In this document: positions 11,698-21,900 of the stretch, piece after piece
Layout: every line of letters begins with the position of its first letter
Position numbering within the stretch: position 1 is the first letter of the stretch
NCBI GenBank assembly: GCA_026936325.1
Contig: JAPTHN010000103.1
Span: 682,001 to 746,000, forward strand
Reading direction: 5' to 3'
Length of the DNA: 64,000 nucleotides
From: Platynereis dumerilii
Taxonomy: Eukaryota > Annelida > Polychaeta > Phyllodocida > Nereididae
Notes under the pieces: generated by a model
The model's input: the letters and a program-made list of their open reading frames with translations, nothing else
Database searches by the model: none
What the model was told of the DNA's origin: nothing
Program-made: the position numbers and the translations under genes

Positions 11698-12762
11698 TTA
11701 GACTTCTGGACTAAACTTGATCGGGTGATTCCTCCAGTGGTTATCCAACCGATTTTTTAATGAGTTTAAGCTCGGGGCATCAACAACGTCTTCTGGTAAT
11801 TTATTCCATGCTGTCACTATCCTGTTGGTAAAAAAGTGTTTTCTGGATTCTAGTCTATTTGTCCTTTCCAGGAATAGCTTGTACTTATGGCCTCTAGACT
11901 CTCTTGTAGCTCTTCTCAAATGTGGTGTTACCTCTTTGTCGTACATTCCGTGGATTATCTTGTAAGTCTCGATGACGTCTCCTCTGAGCCTTCTGAATTG
12001 TAATGATGGTAGATCTAGAAGTCTCAGCCTTTCTTCATACGGGATGTTCTTCATACCATTCACTTGTTTCGTTGCTTGACGTTGGACTGCTTCTAGACGT
12101 TTGATTTCTCCTTTTAGATATGGATTCCACAGTATTTGGCCGTACTCCAATGTTGATCGGACCAACGTTGTGTAGAGTGGCTTGAAGGTCTTCATGTCCA
12201 GTTTGTTGAAAGTTCTGCGTATGATACCCATAATTTTGTTTGCTTTCTTTATGACTAGTTCCAGGTGGTGATCGAATTTGAGCTTGTGGTCGATGTTAAT
12301 ACCTAGGTCTTTTTCCATCTCTGTGGTTGCCAATTCCTTCTTCTCTATTTCTCCGGTGCTGCTGACTGTATTCATTGTCAAAGCACTCGCTCTGTGGTCA
12401 ACTCCACTCCTTGAGATAAACATCCTTTTGCACTTGTCCGGATGGAACTTTAAGAGCCAGTTTGATGACCAATCTTGCAGGCTATCCAGATCTTCTTGGA
12501 GGTCGTCTTGTTCACCTTCAGCTGGGAGTCTTCCAATCCTATATAATTTGGTGTCGTCGGCAAACAGCAACACACTCGATTTGAGCATATCGGGAAGGTC
12601 GTTAATATAGATAACGAATAATACGGGTCCCAGTACCGACCCTTGTGGGATACCGCTTGTAACTGGTTTCTCTTCAGACAAGACGTTGTTGATCCTAACT
12701 TTCTGAGATCTAGCTTTCAGAAAATCCTCAATCCATTTTAACAATTCCCCCCTCAAAACCAT
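11698..12762 (-). CDS. LINE ORF2, C-terminal reverse transcriptase
   Basis: Continuation of the same polymerase in the +1-shifted frame: ELLKWIEDFLKARSQKV, SGIPQGSVLGPVLFVIYIND, LLFADDTKLYR (catalytic DD), LLKFHPDKCK, DLGINIDHKLKFDHH, then the post-RT region RSTLEYGQILWNP, RRLRGDVIETYKI and the terminal FTNRIVTAWNKLP. This last block is typical of CR1-like elements. The join to the upstream part is at about 12750. ATG at 12762 is not a biological start. Confidence 0.88.
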   Translation of the reverse strand: MVLRGELLKWIEDFLKARSQKVRINNVLSEEKPVTSGIPQGSVLGPVLFVIYINDLPDMLKSSVLLFADDTKLYRIGRLPAEGEQDDLQEDLDSLQDWSSNWLLKFHPDKCKRMFISRSGVDHRASALTMNTVSSTGEIEKKELATTEMEKDLGINIDHKLKFDHHLELVIKKANKIMGIIRRTFNKLDMKTFKPLYTTLVRSTLEYGQILWNPYLKGEIKRLEAVQRQATKQVNGMKNIPYEERLRLLDLPSLQFRRLRGDVIETYKIIHGMYDKEVTPHLRRATRESRGHKYKLFLERTNRLESRKHFFTNRIVTAWNKLPEDVVDAPSLNSLKNRLDNHWRNHPIKFSPEV

Positions 12763-14692
12763 ACTTCTCCAGCTTGTAAATCAATCTTCTATGAGGCACC
12801 GAATCAAAAGCTTTTTGAAAATCCATGTACACGGTCTCGATCGACTCTCCTTTATCCAGGGCCATGGTCCACCTATCCAAGGCATCCAGAAGTTGAAGAA
12901 TAGTGGAGCGTCCAGGAATAAAGCCATATTGTTGTCTGGAAAGTAACTTGTTGGCAGTCATATGTGCAAGCAGACTTTCTCTTACTAACGATTCCATTCC
13001 CTTGCATACTATACTTGTCAGGCTAACCGGCCTATAGTTAGTGCATAGTTTCTTGGAACCTTTCTTGAACAGCGCACACACTTCTGCCTTTTTCCAATCT
13101 CCTGGAACCTTGCTTGTCTTCAAAGAGTTCTTGAATATGATGAATAACGGCTTACTGATGACTTCTTTTAACTCGTGCAACACTCTTGGGTGAATCTTAT
13201 CTGGGCCTGGTGATTTACTGATCTTGATGTTCTTTAGGAGTTTCATTATTTTCTCTTCAGTTATCTCAACGTCGTTTACTTTCTGCAGACATCTCTGTGC
13301 CATTGCTGGCAATACTCCAACAGGTTCCTCTACAAACACTGATGCGAAGAAATTGTTGAGCGCTTCAGCCTTGTCCTTGTCCGATCTCGCTATTCCCTCT
13401 TCCGTTTCTAGATCTGCAATGTTGCTCTTGACTTTCGTTTTACTATTCACATACCTCCAGAACTTTTTGGGGTTCTTCTTGATGTCTTTTACGATGCCCA
13501 TCTCAAAGTTGTTCTTCCTTTGTCTAGTCAAAGACCTTACTTTATTCCGCAATCGTGTGTAGTCCTTGTGCTTGTCCTCTGAGTGTGTTTCCATATATCT
13601 TGTCCACGTTCTTCTTTTCTTCCTGATCAACTTCAATACGTCCTCTTCAAGTGGTATTGCCCATTGTGTATTTTTCATGGCTACTAGTTTATGTGGTATC
13701 CATTTATCTTGGGCTGTCATGAAAGCTCCGAGGAATGTATTCCACTGCTCTTCAACATTGTCGCCGCTGTCCTTGAAGACTTCCTCCCAATTCTTGGACA
13801 ATTCTTGGCGTAGTTTATCATAATTTCCCTTATCGTAAAAGTATTTCATGCTGCGACTAGTCCGGACTTCTCCATAGCAATTAAAGGTAAAATCTATAAT
13901 CCCGTGGTCACTCTTCCCTAATGGACTCTCTAGGAGCAAATTACTAATCATGTTCTCCTCATTTGAGAATACCAGGTCCAGTAACGATGGAATGTCGTTT
14001 CCTCTCTTCCTTGTTGGTTCTGAAACATGTTGATGCCAGAAGTTCATCCTTGCTGCCTCTATGAAATTCTGTGATGAAGCATCCCTGCTAGTTTGAGTAG
14101 ACCAATTTATTTTCGGGAAGTTAAAATCTCCTAAGATCAATTTGTGTGTAGACTGATGTTCCAAGAGATGTTCCATAAGCAAGTTGAGGTGATCATTATT
14201 CCGTTCGCTCGAGTTTGGACTTCTGTATATCACGCAGACTGTGAGGTCATCTCCTTTTAACAAGGGTAACTTTACACAAATATATTCAGAGAAATCTGAA
14301 CCCAGGCTGTACTCATTTGCCTTCAGATGATCTCTCACGTAAACACATACTCCTCTTCCACTACCTGGTGTTGAGCAGAATAAGTTGTATCCCTCTATGT
14401 TCATCTCTGCTTCTGTCGGGAGAAATCGCTTGTTTTTCGGCCAGATCTCGGTGATGCAAATGATATCCACTGGTGAATCTGTTGCTTGGATGCGTAGTTT
14501 CAGTTCTGGTAGCTTTCCAACCAATGAGTCAGCGTTTGTCAGCCAGACCTTAAGTTTTGAGTCTGTGTTTCTGATCCTTCTTGTGTTCCTGGCATGGGCC
14601 GCTTCATGCTGCCCTCCAGTCACACAAGAAGATCCAGACCGCTCTGTTTGGGTAGCAGGTGTTATTTGTCCTGAATTTCCTTGACCTGCCAA
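12728..14692 (-). CDS. LINE ORF2, endonuclease and N-terminal reverse transcriptase
   Basis: An open frame of 654 codons. The endonuclease part shows NADSL, ICITEIWP (catalytic Glu), VIYRSPN, LILGDFNFPKINW (Asp/Asn) and KSDHGIIDF (the SDH motif). The reverse transcriptase begins with KSPGPDKIHPRVL, ALFKKGSKKLCTNYRPVSLT, QQYGFIPGRST and TVYMDFQKAFDSVPHRRL. It then leaves frame at a G run near 12750 and continues in the frame ending at 11698. The family uses this protein for target-primed reverse transcription. The extra Met-Ala-Gly start overlaps the end of ORF1. Confidence 0.88.
   Translation of the reverse strand: MAGQGNSGQITPATQTERSGSSCVTGGQHEAAHARNTRRIRNTDSKLKVWLTNADSLVGKLPELKLRIQATDSPVDIICITEIWPKNKRFLPTEAEMNIEGYNLFCSTPGSGRGVCVYVRDHLKANEYSLGSDFSEYICVKLPLLKGDDLTVCVIYRSPNSSERNNDHLNLLMEHLLEHQSTHKLILGDFNFPKINWSTQTSRDASSQNFIEAARMNFWHQHVSEPTRKRGNDIPSLLDLVFSNEENMISNLLLESPLGKSDHGIIDFTFNCYGEVRTSRSMKYFYDKGNYDKLRQELSKNWEEVFKDSGDNVEEQWNTFLGAFMTAQDKWIPHKLVAMKNTQWAIPLEEDVLKLIRKKRRTWTRYMETHSEDKHKDYTRLRNKVRSLTRQRKNNFEMGIVKDIKKNPKKFWRYVNSKTKVKSNIADLETEEGIARSDKDKAEALNNFFASVFVEEPVGVLPAMAQRCLQKVNDVEITEEKIMKLLKNIKISKSPGPDKIHPRVLHELKEVISKPLFIIFKNSLKTSKVPGDWKKAEVCALFKKGSKKLCTNYRPVSLTSIVCKGMESLVRESLLAHMTANKLLSRQQYGFIPGRSTILQLLDALDRWTMALDKGESIETVYMDFQKAFDSVPHRRLIYKLEKYGFEGGIVKMD
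14590..14622 (-). repeat. Hairpin of the same design at the LINE ORF1/ORF2 junction
   Basis: In element sense, CTGG-AG-GGGC-type arms close on AGCATGAAGCG with GCCC and CCAG on the other side. The loop differs from the 3' UTR hairpin loop (AGCATGAGCG) by one inserted A. It codes for GGQHEAAHAR in ORF2, about 70-100 bases after the ORF2 ATG and about 40 bases after the ORF1 stop. Confidence 0.6.
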
Positions 14693-14886
14693 AAACCCGG
14701 AGGTCCAACCACTTTGAATTTGTTGCCGTCCGTAGATCTATTTCTCGCTTCAGTTAGGAGCTTTTTCAGTTCATCTCTTTGCTGTTTTGTCAAGTCATGG
14801 CTAATGCCTATCTCTTTGAAGTCGCTATCCTTCAGTTTCTTCGTTTCATCTCTTTTAGAGAGAGACTTCAATGTCCTTTCATGATC
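14662..14886 (-). CDS. LINE ORF1, C-terminal fragment
   Basis: The frame gives ERTLKSLSKRDETKKLKDSD, then IGISHDLTKQQRDELKKLL and EARNR, ending in KEIQDK. The IsHDLTxxQR.ELKKLLxEAK pattern is the conserved C-terminal motif of ORF1 proteins in CR1/L2-like LINEs, just after their RNA-binding region. The stop overlaps the ORF2 start (ORF2 ATG at 14690-14692). The N-terminal part is absent because the copy is truncated. ATG at 14871 is internal and not a real start. Confidence 0.75.
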   Translation of the reverse strand, partial: DHERTLKSLSKRDETKKLKDSDFKEIGISHDLTKQQRDELKKLLTEARNRSTDGNKFKVVGPPGFWQVKEIQDK

Positions 14887-14895
14887 AAGAACTCA

Positions 14896-15973
14896 ATTAC
14901 CAAATCTCAGCAAATAATCAACTAACATGGTAAAAGCATATTATTTCAACAATCAAAATTAAGCAGTTTCCATGTTTTAAAATACATACAGTCATACACA
15001 GTATTCCAAGCATTGCCAAGCAGGTTATTTTGATAGAAATATTCAACAAATAAACAATACCACTGTGTTCAGGACAAAAATCAATATATATCATGCTGAC
15101 ATTTGGTTTACCAAATTTCACAACAAAATCATAAATAATCAAACAGAAACAATACTCCACAATAAACTCTTCAGATGCTTAATGGTCATCATAAAACAGA
15201 ATTTACTGCATGAGCAATGTCAGACATACATATTATTCATGTCCTACTCAAGGCAATCCCCTGTTTTGCTATTGAGTTTTCAGTGATGAACAGCAAATGC
15301 GAATGTAAATCAAAGATATTTCTGACATTTCACCAGATGTGATTTTCACACTAATCTCATGTATTATGAATCATGGTTAATCAATTGATCAATATCTGTC
15401 TTACATAATGGGCTTGAGTGTCTCTCTTGTTAATCAATAAATCTGACATAACAATGTGTAACATCAGAAAGTCTGAATAAAGCATAATAACAAATGCAGA
15501 ATACCTGTATATTGTGTATAACACCCACAAATAGAGACCAGTCCAATTAGTCCATGGAGAAGTATCTTTCCAATTTCTAATTCGGGTCCCTTAAGTGGAC
15601 AAGTACCTTGTTAGCTAGAAGTGAATACTGCATTCTGATTGGCAGAGAGAACAATGGATTTCATCTATCTCCAATAGGATTATGACATCACACAATACTT
15701 TCCAGTGGTCCACTGGATAGGAACGAGTCAGAAGCACTGCTAATGCCACCACATGGTTCGAACCGGAACTATTTCCGTTCCATTGGAACATCATTATGTG
15801 CACTCCAACCACTAGGGGCGCTGCAGTAAATCTACCCAAAGTGAACCTGCTCTACTGGAATGCACGACTATCACTATCACCCTTCAGGTTGGCCACCCGA
15901 GGCAGGATTTAACATCAAAAGATTCAGAAGCAAACGATCGAAGAAAGCAAAATCTTCAACATACCGTTTCCCT
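14896..15973. other. Intergenic between the LINE and GTF3C3, no gene seen
   Basis: AT-rich sequence with no supported exon. Its right part is probably the GTF3C3 3' UTR, since that gene ends at 15974 reading leftward. Confidence 0.5.
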
Positions 15974-18900
15974 TCATATCACCAGGTACTTCTGCAGAAC
16001 CATGTTGGCCATCTCATTGTTGCCACTTTCTCTGTATATGAGACTCAGGTTGAAGGCTATTTCGTATCTCAGGTCAAAGATACCCTGAAAAAGTGTCAAA
16101 TTATAGGAATATAGGCAAAAGGTAAATGCTTCTTTGCTGCACTGTTAACTAGAATTAGAACAATACTGTCTGTACTGCTAAAAATCTGAGTCAGATTATG
16201 CGACCACAGGCAGACATAGAGGCAGATATAAGTATGAGACGATAAGGCTGTGATTCCACAACTTTAGCTGCTCTTGACTTAAGAATTAAGATCTCATTGA
16301 ACTGACAACTAGCGGTAAGATTTACTAACTTTCTAGTGTACCTCGACTTGAGGAACTTCCATGAAACAAAGGCTTATTTCTATTCTATTAACTAAAGGTA
16401 AACTAGTAGGGAGCATATTTCCATATGCAAGACTAGCAGGGGGTCGATCAGCAGTTTGTTCACCTCATCACTGACTGACATTACTGGCTGACATAATCAG
16501 CTGACATCATCGGCTGACATCATCATATAACCAGCTGACATCAGTGGCTGACATCAGTGGCTGACATCATCGGCTGACATCAGTGGCTGACATCAGTGGC
16601 TGACATCACCGGCTGACATCACCGGCTGACATCACCAGCTGACATCAGTGGCTGACATCACCAGCTGACATCAGTGGCTGACATCACCAGCTGACATCAC
16701 CGGCTGACATCACCGGCTGACATCACCGGCTGACATCAGTGGCTGACATCACTGGCTGACATCACCGGCTGACATCAGTGGCTGACATCACCGGCTGACA
16801 TCACCAGCTGACATCAGTGGCTGACATCACCGGCTGACATCACCGGCTGACATCAGTGGCTGACATCAGTGGCTGACATCACCGGCTGACATCAGTGGCT
16901 GACATCAGTGGCTGACATCACCGGCTGACATCAGTGGCTGACATCACCAACTGACATCAGTGGCTGACATCACCGGCTGACATCAGTGGCTGACATCACT
17001 GGTTGATATCACCGGCTGACATCAGTGGCTGACATCAGTGGCTGACATCAGTGGCTGACATCACTGGTTGACATCACCGGCTGACATCAGTGGCTGACAT
17101 CAGTGGCTGACATCACTGGTTGATATCACTGGTTGATATCCCGGCTGACATCACTGACTAACATTGATTGACATCATTGACCATATCATAACTATCAATA
17201 GGGGAGCTCAAAAACACAGGAGAGAACTCCCAATAAGAAGAAGAAGAAAGTGTAGCCACCTTGTGTAAATAGACAGTACTACTACTGTGGTTGCCATGGA
17301 GATGGTAGACTCGGAACTGGACGACACCTAGTATCCCTAAAGACTAGCCCTGCTAGTCTAATTATCTGACACCAAACAAAAGTTCTGCTCACCTCAGGGT
17401 CGTCTTCAATCGCAGGTTCAAAGGTCAAGGCCTTCTCATAGTAGTAGACAGCTACATACAGCAGACCTGAATTAAAAGAGTATGTACTAAGATGGACGGA
17501 TAATTGGGGCTTTACATCCTGTATTTATGCACTTGGAAGCTAATTAGGACAAGAGGAGGACATGACAATGAGGTGAGGAGTCGGTATTAAGCTAATTGTG
17601 ACTGTAGAGGGCGTACTAGTCTCTCCAAGACAGACATATTTGTCAGATCTAAGATAATTATTAGTGATATCCACACACACCTATCTGATGCATTGCACGC
17701 CCCATGTTGTAGTAACTCTCCTGACATTCGCCCCTCTGCTCCATGTATTGATTCAGGAAACACAGACCCTGCAAAAACAAAAGAGCCATGAATGATATTA
17801 AATACCATTAAGTTCACGTGTTTGTTTTCTGAAAGTAAATAACAGAATTTTAAAGCAATTAGCCAGATAAACATCTCACCTGAGTGACAACCGAGTGCTT
17901 GTGCAGCGCAAATTTCTGACAACTGATGTTCATGTAGGAGCAGCCAATCAGGAGAGAGAGGAGGGGGTTCGAGGGGTCCATGCGTAGCGCCGTGGCATAT
18001 TCACCTGTCAAAATTTAAGTACATAGCAGGAAATTAATGCGGATCAATGTCTAAGATATATATTGACACAGCTCAAACTGGTGTTATAATTTGGAACTCT
18101 AGGTTCAAAGAATGTCAATAACTTCTTGTGATGTCAATTTGTTCTGCAGAAAATCTTTGATATATATGAAATAGCCATATACCCAATACAGTCCTTAAAA
18201 TATTTTTTGTTTCTAAAACAAGAGTCACAAAATTTTAGAAAGATGTCGTAGAAGAATGCGACTTACCAACAGCATGTTTGTAAGTTCCAGCAACGAGTGC
18301 ACTGTTCCCGTTCAAGATGGCACACGGCAAATGATCCGGCCACTGCAATCAACCAAAAAGTAATAAATTCTTATAGTATGCTTTTGATTAATAAGCTCTT
18401 AAAGCAATATATTTCAAGGATTATTTTAATTGTGTACCTTTTGCAACAGTCTCAAGACAAATCTGTTGTGCCGCTGGTCCTGCGATAACACGACAAGTTG
18501 ACCAAAAAGATTCCACACTCTGTTGTTGCTTGGTTGCTGAAAGAACACAATTCTCAATATTGAATAATTGAATATTTTAGAAGATATCAATAATTCAGCT
18601 ATATAACTTATTTCAAAATTCTCAAAGACCAGCATTTCACAAATAAATTCAGCTTAATTTATATTCAACTTGCCGAAAAATGATATCATTTTTTTAGTTT
18701 CTTCGGCCAATCGTAGTTTCTACATTGAGCATAATTTATACCTGCAAATTGCAAAATGCAGGGACAGACTTCCGTTCTAACACAAACAAATGCCAATTTC
18801 GCCAGTAAGAAACTTACTTTGATGCACAGATCCCTGACAAAGTTGTAAGCAAATGATCCGTTTTGGTTCAGTATACAAGCTGTGAGGCACATGAAGTCCG

Positions 18901-21900
18901 CTTCCTGCAAACAAATCAGAAGAAATGAAATTTACAAACAACTTTGAAACGGATAGCCTGGATGCCTACTGGATTGTGTTAAAGGAATATTGAGCGAGTA
19001 CACCGCCTACCTTTGATAAGCTATGATGGTGCATAAACTTGGGATTCATCAAAGCTACAATTGTGATCGTCTGAAGTTCGTCCAATTTCTTCAATTCCAG
19101 CAAAACAGAGCAGACCTGCAAAGTGAAGAATTATGTTAAATAAAGTCAAATTCAGATAGACTTGAATAAAAATAATTTTTGAGCAACAAGTATTTCAATG
19201 CAATGCGATTATAAGTACTGAACAATGAGATTTTTCACATCCCAAATTTACAGTTTCATTACCTTCAAATAGAGTTCCCAGATGTCTTCAATTGAGAAAA
19301 CTCCATCCGGCAAAAGGGAGCCACCTAAAATGCAGAAAAAATCAATTATTATGTTATCCAATGACAATATCCAACCTCTCATAATTATTGTGTCAATCAT
19401 CAGCCCCCCTCCGATAACGAAATATAACTCACTTGAACTGATGGCATTTTCCACCTCCGACCCGAAGATTTCTCGCATAGCTTGCACCCGGTGCTTCATA
19501 CTTCTAGTCGTCAAAATAACTGAAAGAAACAATCAATAATCTTACAAATAATTCCTCATACTAGGTCAATTTTAAAAAGTTGCAAAAGCCATAGAACTTT
19601 AATAGAGCTCATAGACTAAATAAATGTCCCACCGTTCAAGTGCTTCCTGTCAAAGATGTCCCTGAAATGGCCGAACAAAACTTGAGCAGCGACCACCAAG
19701 AACTCCTTCATTTTCTTCTGCGAGTAGAGCAGCATGCACCTGGGCATCAGCAGCCGGATGTCCTGGAAAAATATATTCATTTTTTAACATTTGATTACAG
19801 GTAAAAAGTAAACCTAAATAGCAACTAATTGTTAGTTTCAATTTAAAAGACACCTGCAATGATGAAAACTTACTTTCGATTTTAAAATTCAGAAGAAGTC
19901 AAGTCAATCTAATTCACTTACCACTGGAGAAGAGCCTTCATCTGCAGCCATATCACCTGCAATTCATCGAATGTGAGAAGATTAAACAGTTAAAAGCAAG
20001 TGTCACTAAATTGTGTCCAATCGTCTCTTTGTGGTGATCCAACATTCCCAACAGATTCTGGAGCCGAGCTGATGCTCAATTCTCTTGAAAACTAAACTAT
20101 ATATATATACAGAACCAATACGTAAATAATTTTTTTAACTACATAATCAAATTCCTCCATTCAACAATAAAACCAAGAGGGTGCGACAGAAATTTGATAA
20201 AAAGGCTCTCGGAATAGCAAGTTATTTTAATCTGTAACTTACTATTGTCCAGCGTCTGCAGGGCGTCGTCATATCGCCCTAACTGTTGTTGCAGAGCAGA
20301 GAGAGACACTCTGGCGGCCATGTGACCTGGCGCAAGACGAACCACATGGGAATAAGCGTCAACGGCCTTTGCGTGTTTCCCTTGGGAGTTGAGACACTCG
20401 GCGTAACGCAGCCACACTGCTCCCTAAAATGAGCAAATATATTCTTAATGTGAACAGTTTCTCAACTCTTCTGGGAAATACAAGACTTACAAACAATGGA
20501 TCGTTAAGGGCGAATCTAAAAAAAAGTTCCAAAAAATTCTTTTTACACCACACTCATCGCCACAGGATCCATCCATAATACGAGTATCTCTACAAGATTG
20601 TGTCAGAACAAATCAGCATCGACAGAATTTTAAAATGATTTTCGTGAAAGTGCTATAACGATCACCATGTCTCATAAATTTCATTTACATACTCTCTGTC
20701 ACGTAAACAAGAGGACAAACGCTTGGTCTGATAGCTCAGCCTACTAACAGACCTTGTACAGGCAAAATTCAAACACTCACCTCAATGGTAGCAATTTTGG
20801 AATAATCGTGGTATATTTCCAGAATGATTTGACAAGATTTTTTTGCTCCCCTTTAGAATTACATTGCAGTCGATTTGTTTAATTTGTTTACGTCTAACAA
20901 GGTTTCGTGACGCTACAATGTAGCAAACCATTGCAATGCTATGACGTCACAATAAATGACGTCACAACTTGACTGCAGTGTCCCTAGTGTCAAAAAGATT
21001 GTCTCCTGCCATGATGTGACAAACTGTAGTAATCATTATCAGTACCAGGGTATCATACTCTTGTGCTACTGAACTTAAAATCATAAGAAACCATGGGATA
21101 ACAAATTCTGCTCCGGTATCTCACCATGTCTCTGTAGTGTTCGGATTGGACTAATTCATTCAAAATTGGTTCCGCTCCAGCATACTCTCCGATTTCCATG
21201 TAGGCCTCAGCTATGTCAAGATAGAGATCGCCAATCTCTGTGGGTCCCTCGGCCAATATAAAGGCCAACAAACCCTGGAAATTTAAATCAAAATCAATCT
21301 TTAGAGTGTCTTCGCTCAACACAAGACAATGAAGACATAGTGCATGCTTCTGGAATTTCCAACAAAACAATCAACACACCGAAAGATGGAAGTTAGTTCA
21401 GACAGCAAGAGAGAGAAAGAAAGTAAAACTCACAGGAATGCACATCTTGTACTTGAGGTGAACGAGACAGATGATCAACTTAGCTCTGAGGTCGATGGGC
21501 ATTTCATCCTGTACATCAACGCTGGAAAGAGAACAACATTTTGAACATTCATAAATAAGGCCATCATACAGCAAGAAAACCACAGAGCACTATTTTAAAC
21601 CTGGTTTTATTTAGAACAACTTTGCACAGAAACTCCCATCACAAAATTAATGAGCTCCCCACCTTTCGGGCTTTTCGTCTTTCAATGCAACTGGATGCTG
21701 CGGGCTTCCTTTCCAGACTTCGCCGTTTTTGTAGGTGACTGTCACTCCACAGTGTTGCACGAGAACCTCCAGACATTTCAGGTAGGAGGACTGGGTCAGC
21801 AGGAGCTCCAAGAGCAGGTTCACATCTGCAAAAAGAGGTGGATATATGGATTATCCTTGACAATTAATAATCAATTATGAATAAATATATAACAACAGCA

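Larger units (their letters stand above)
10727..14895 (-). mobile_element. CR1-clade LINE, nearly full ORF2, 5'-truncated in ORF1
   Basis: On the minus strand the order is: C-terminus of ORF1, an APE-type endonuclease plus reverse transcriptase ORF2, a 3' UTR of about 950 bp, and a tail of ATTAC pentamers (10727-10746). ORF1 and ORF2 overlap by about 30 bp. Reading into ORF1 is lost at about 14890, taken as the 5' truncation. The only lesion I see in ORF2 is a one-base frame change at a G run near 12750, so the insertion looks young. The 3' UTR carries six conserved hairpins. The CR1 placement rests on the EN-RT order, FADDTKLY, the ORF1 motif and the short tandem-repeat tail instead of poly(A). 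Confidence 0.88.

Noticed and set aside
16466-17176. CRISPR-like regular repeats
   Set aside because: Units are contiguous with no unique spacers, and the DNA is animal; it is a minisatellite.
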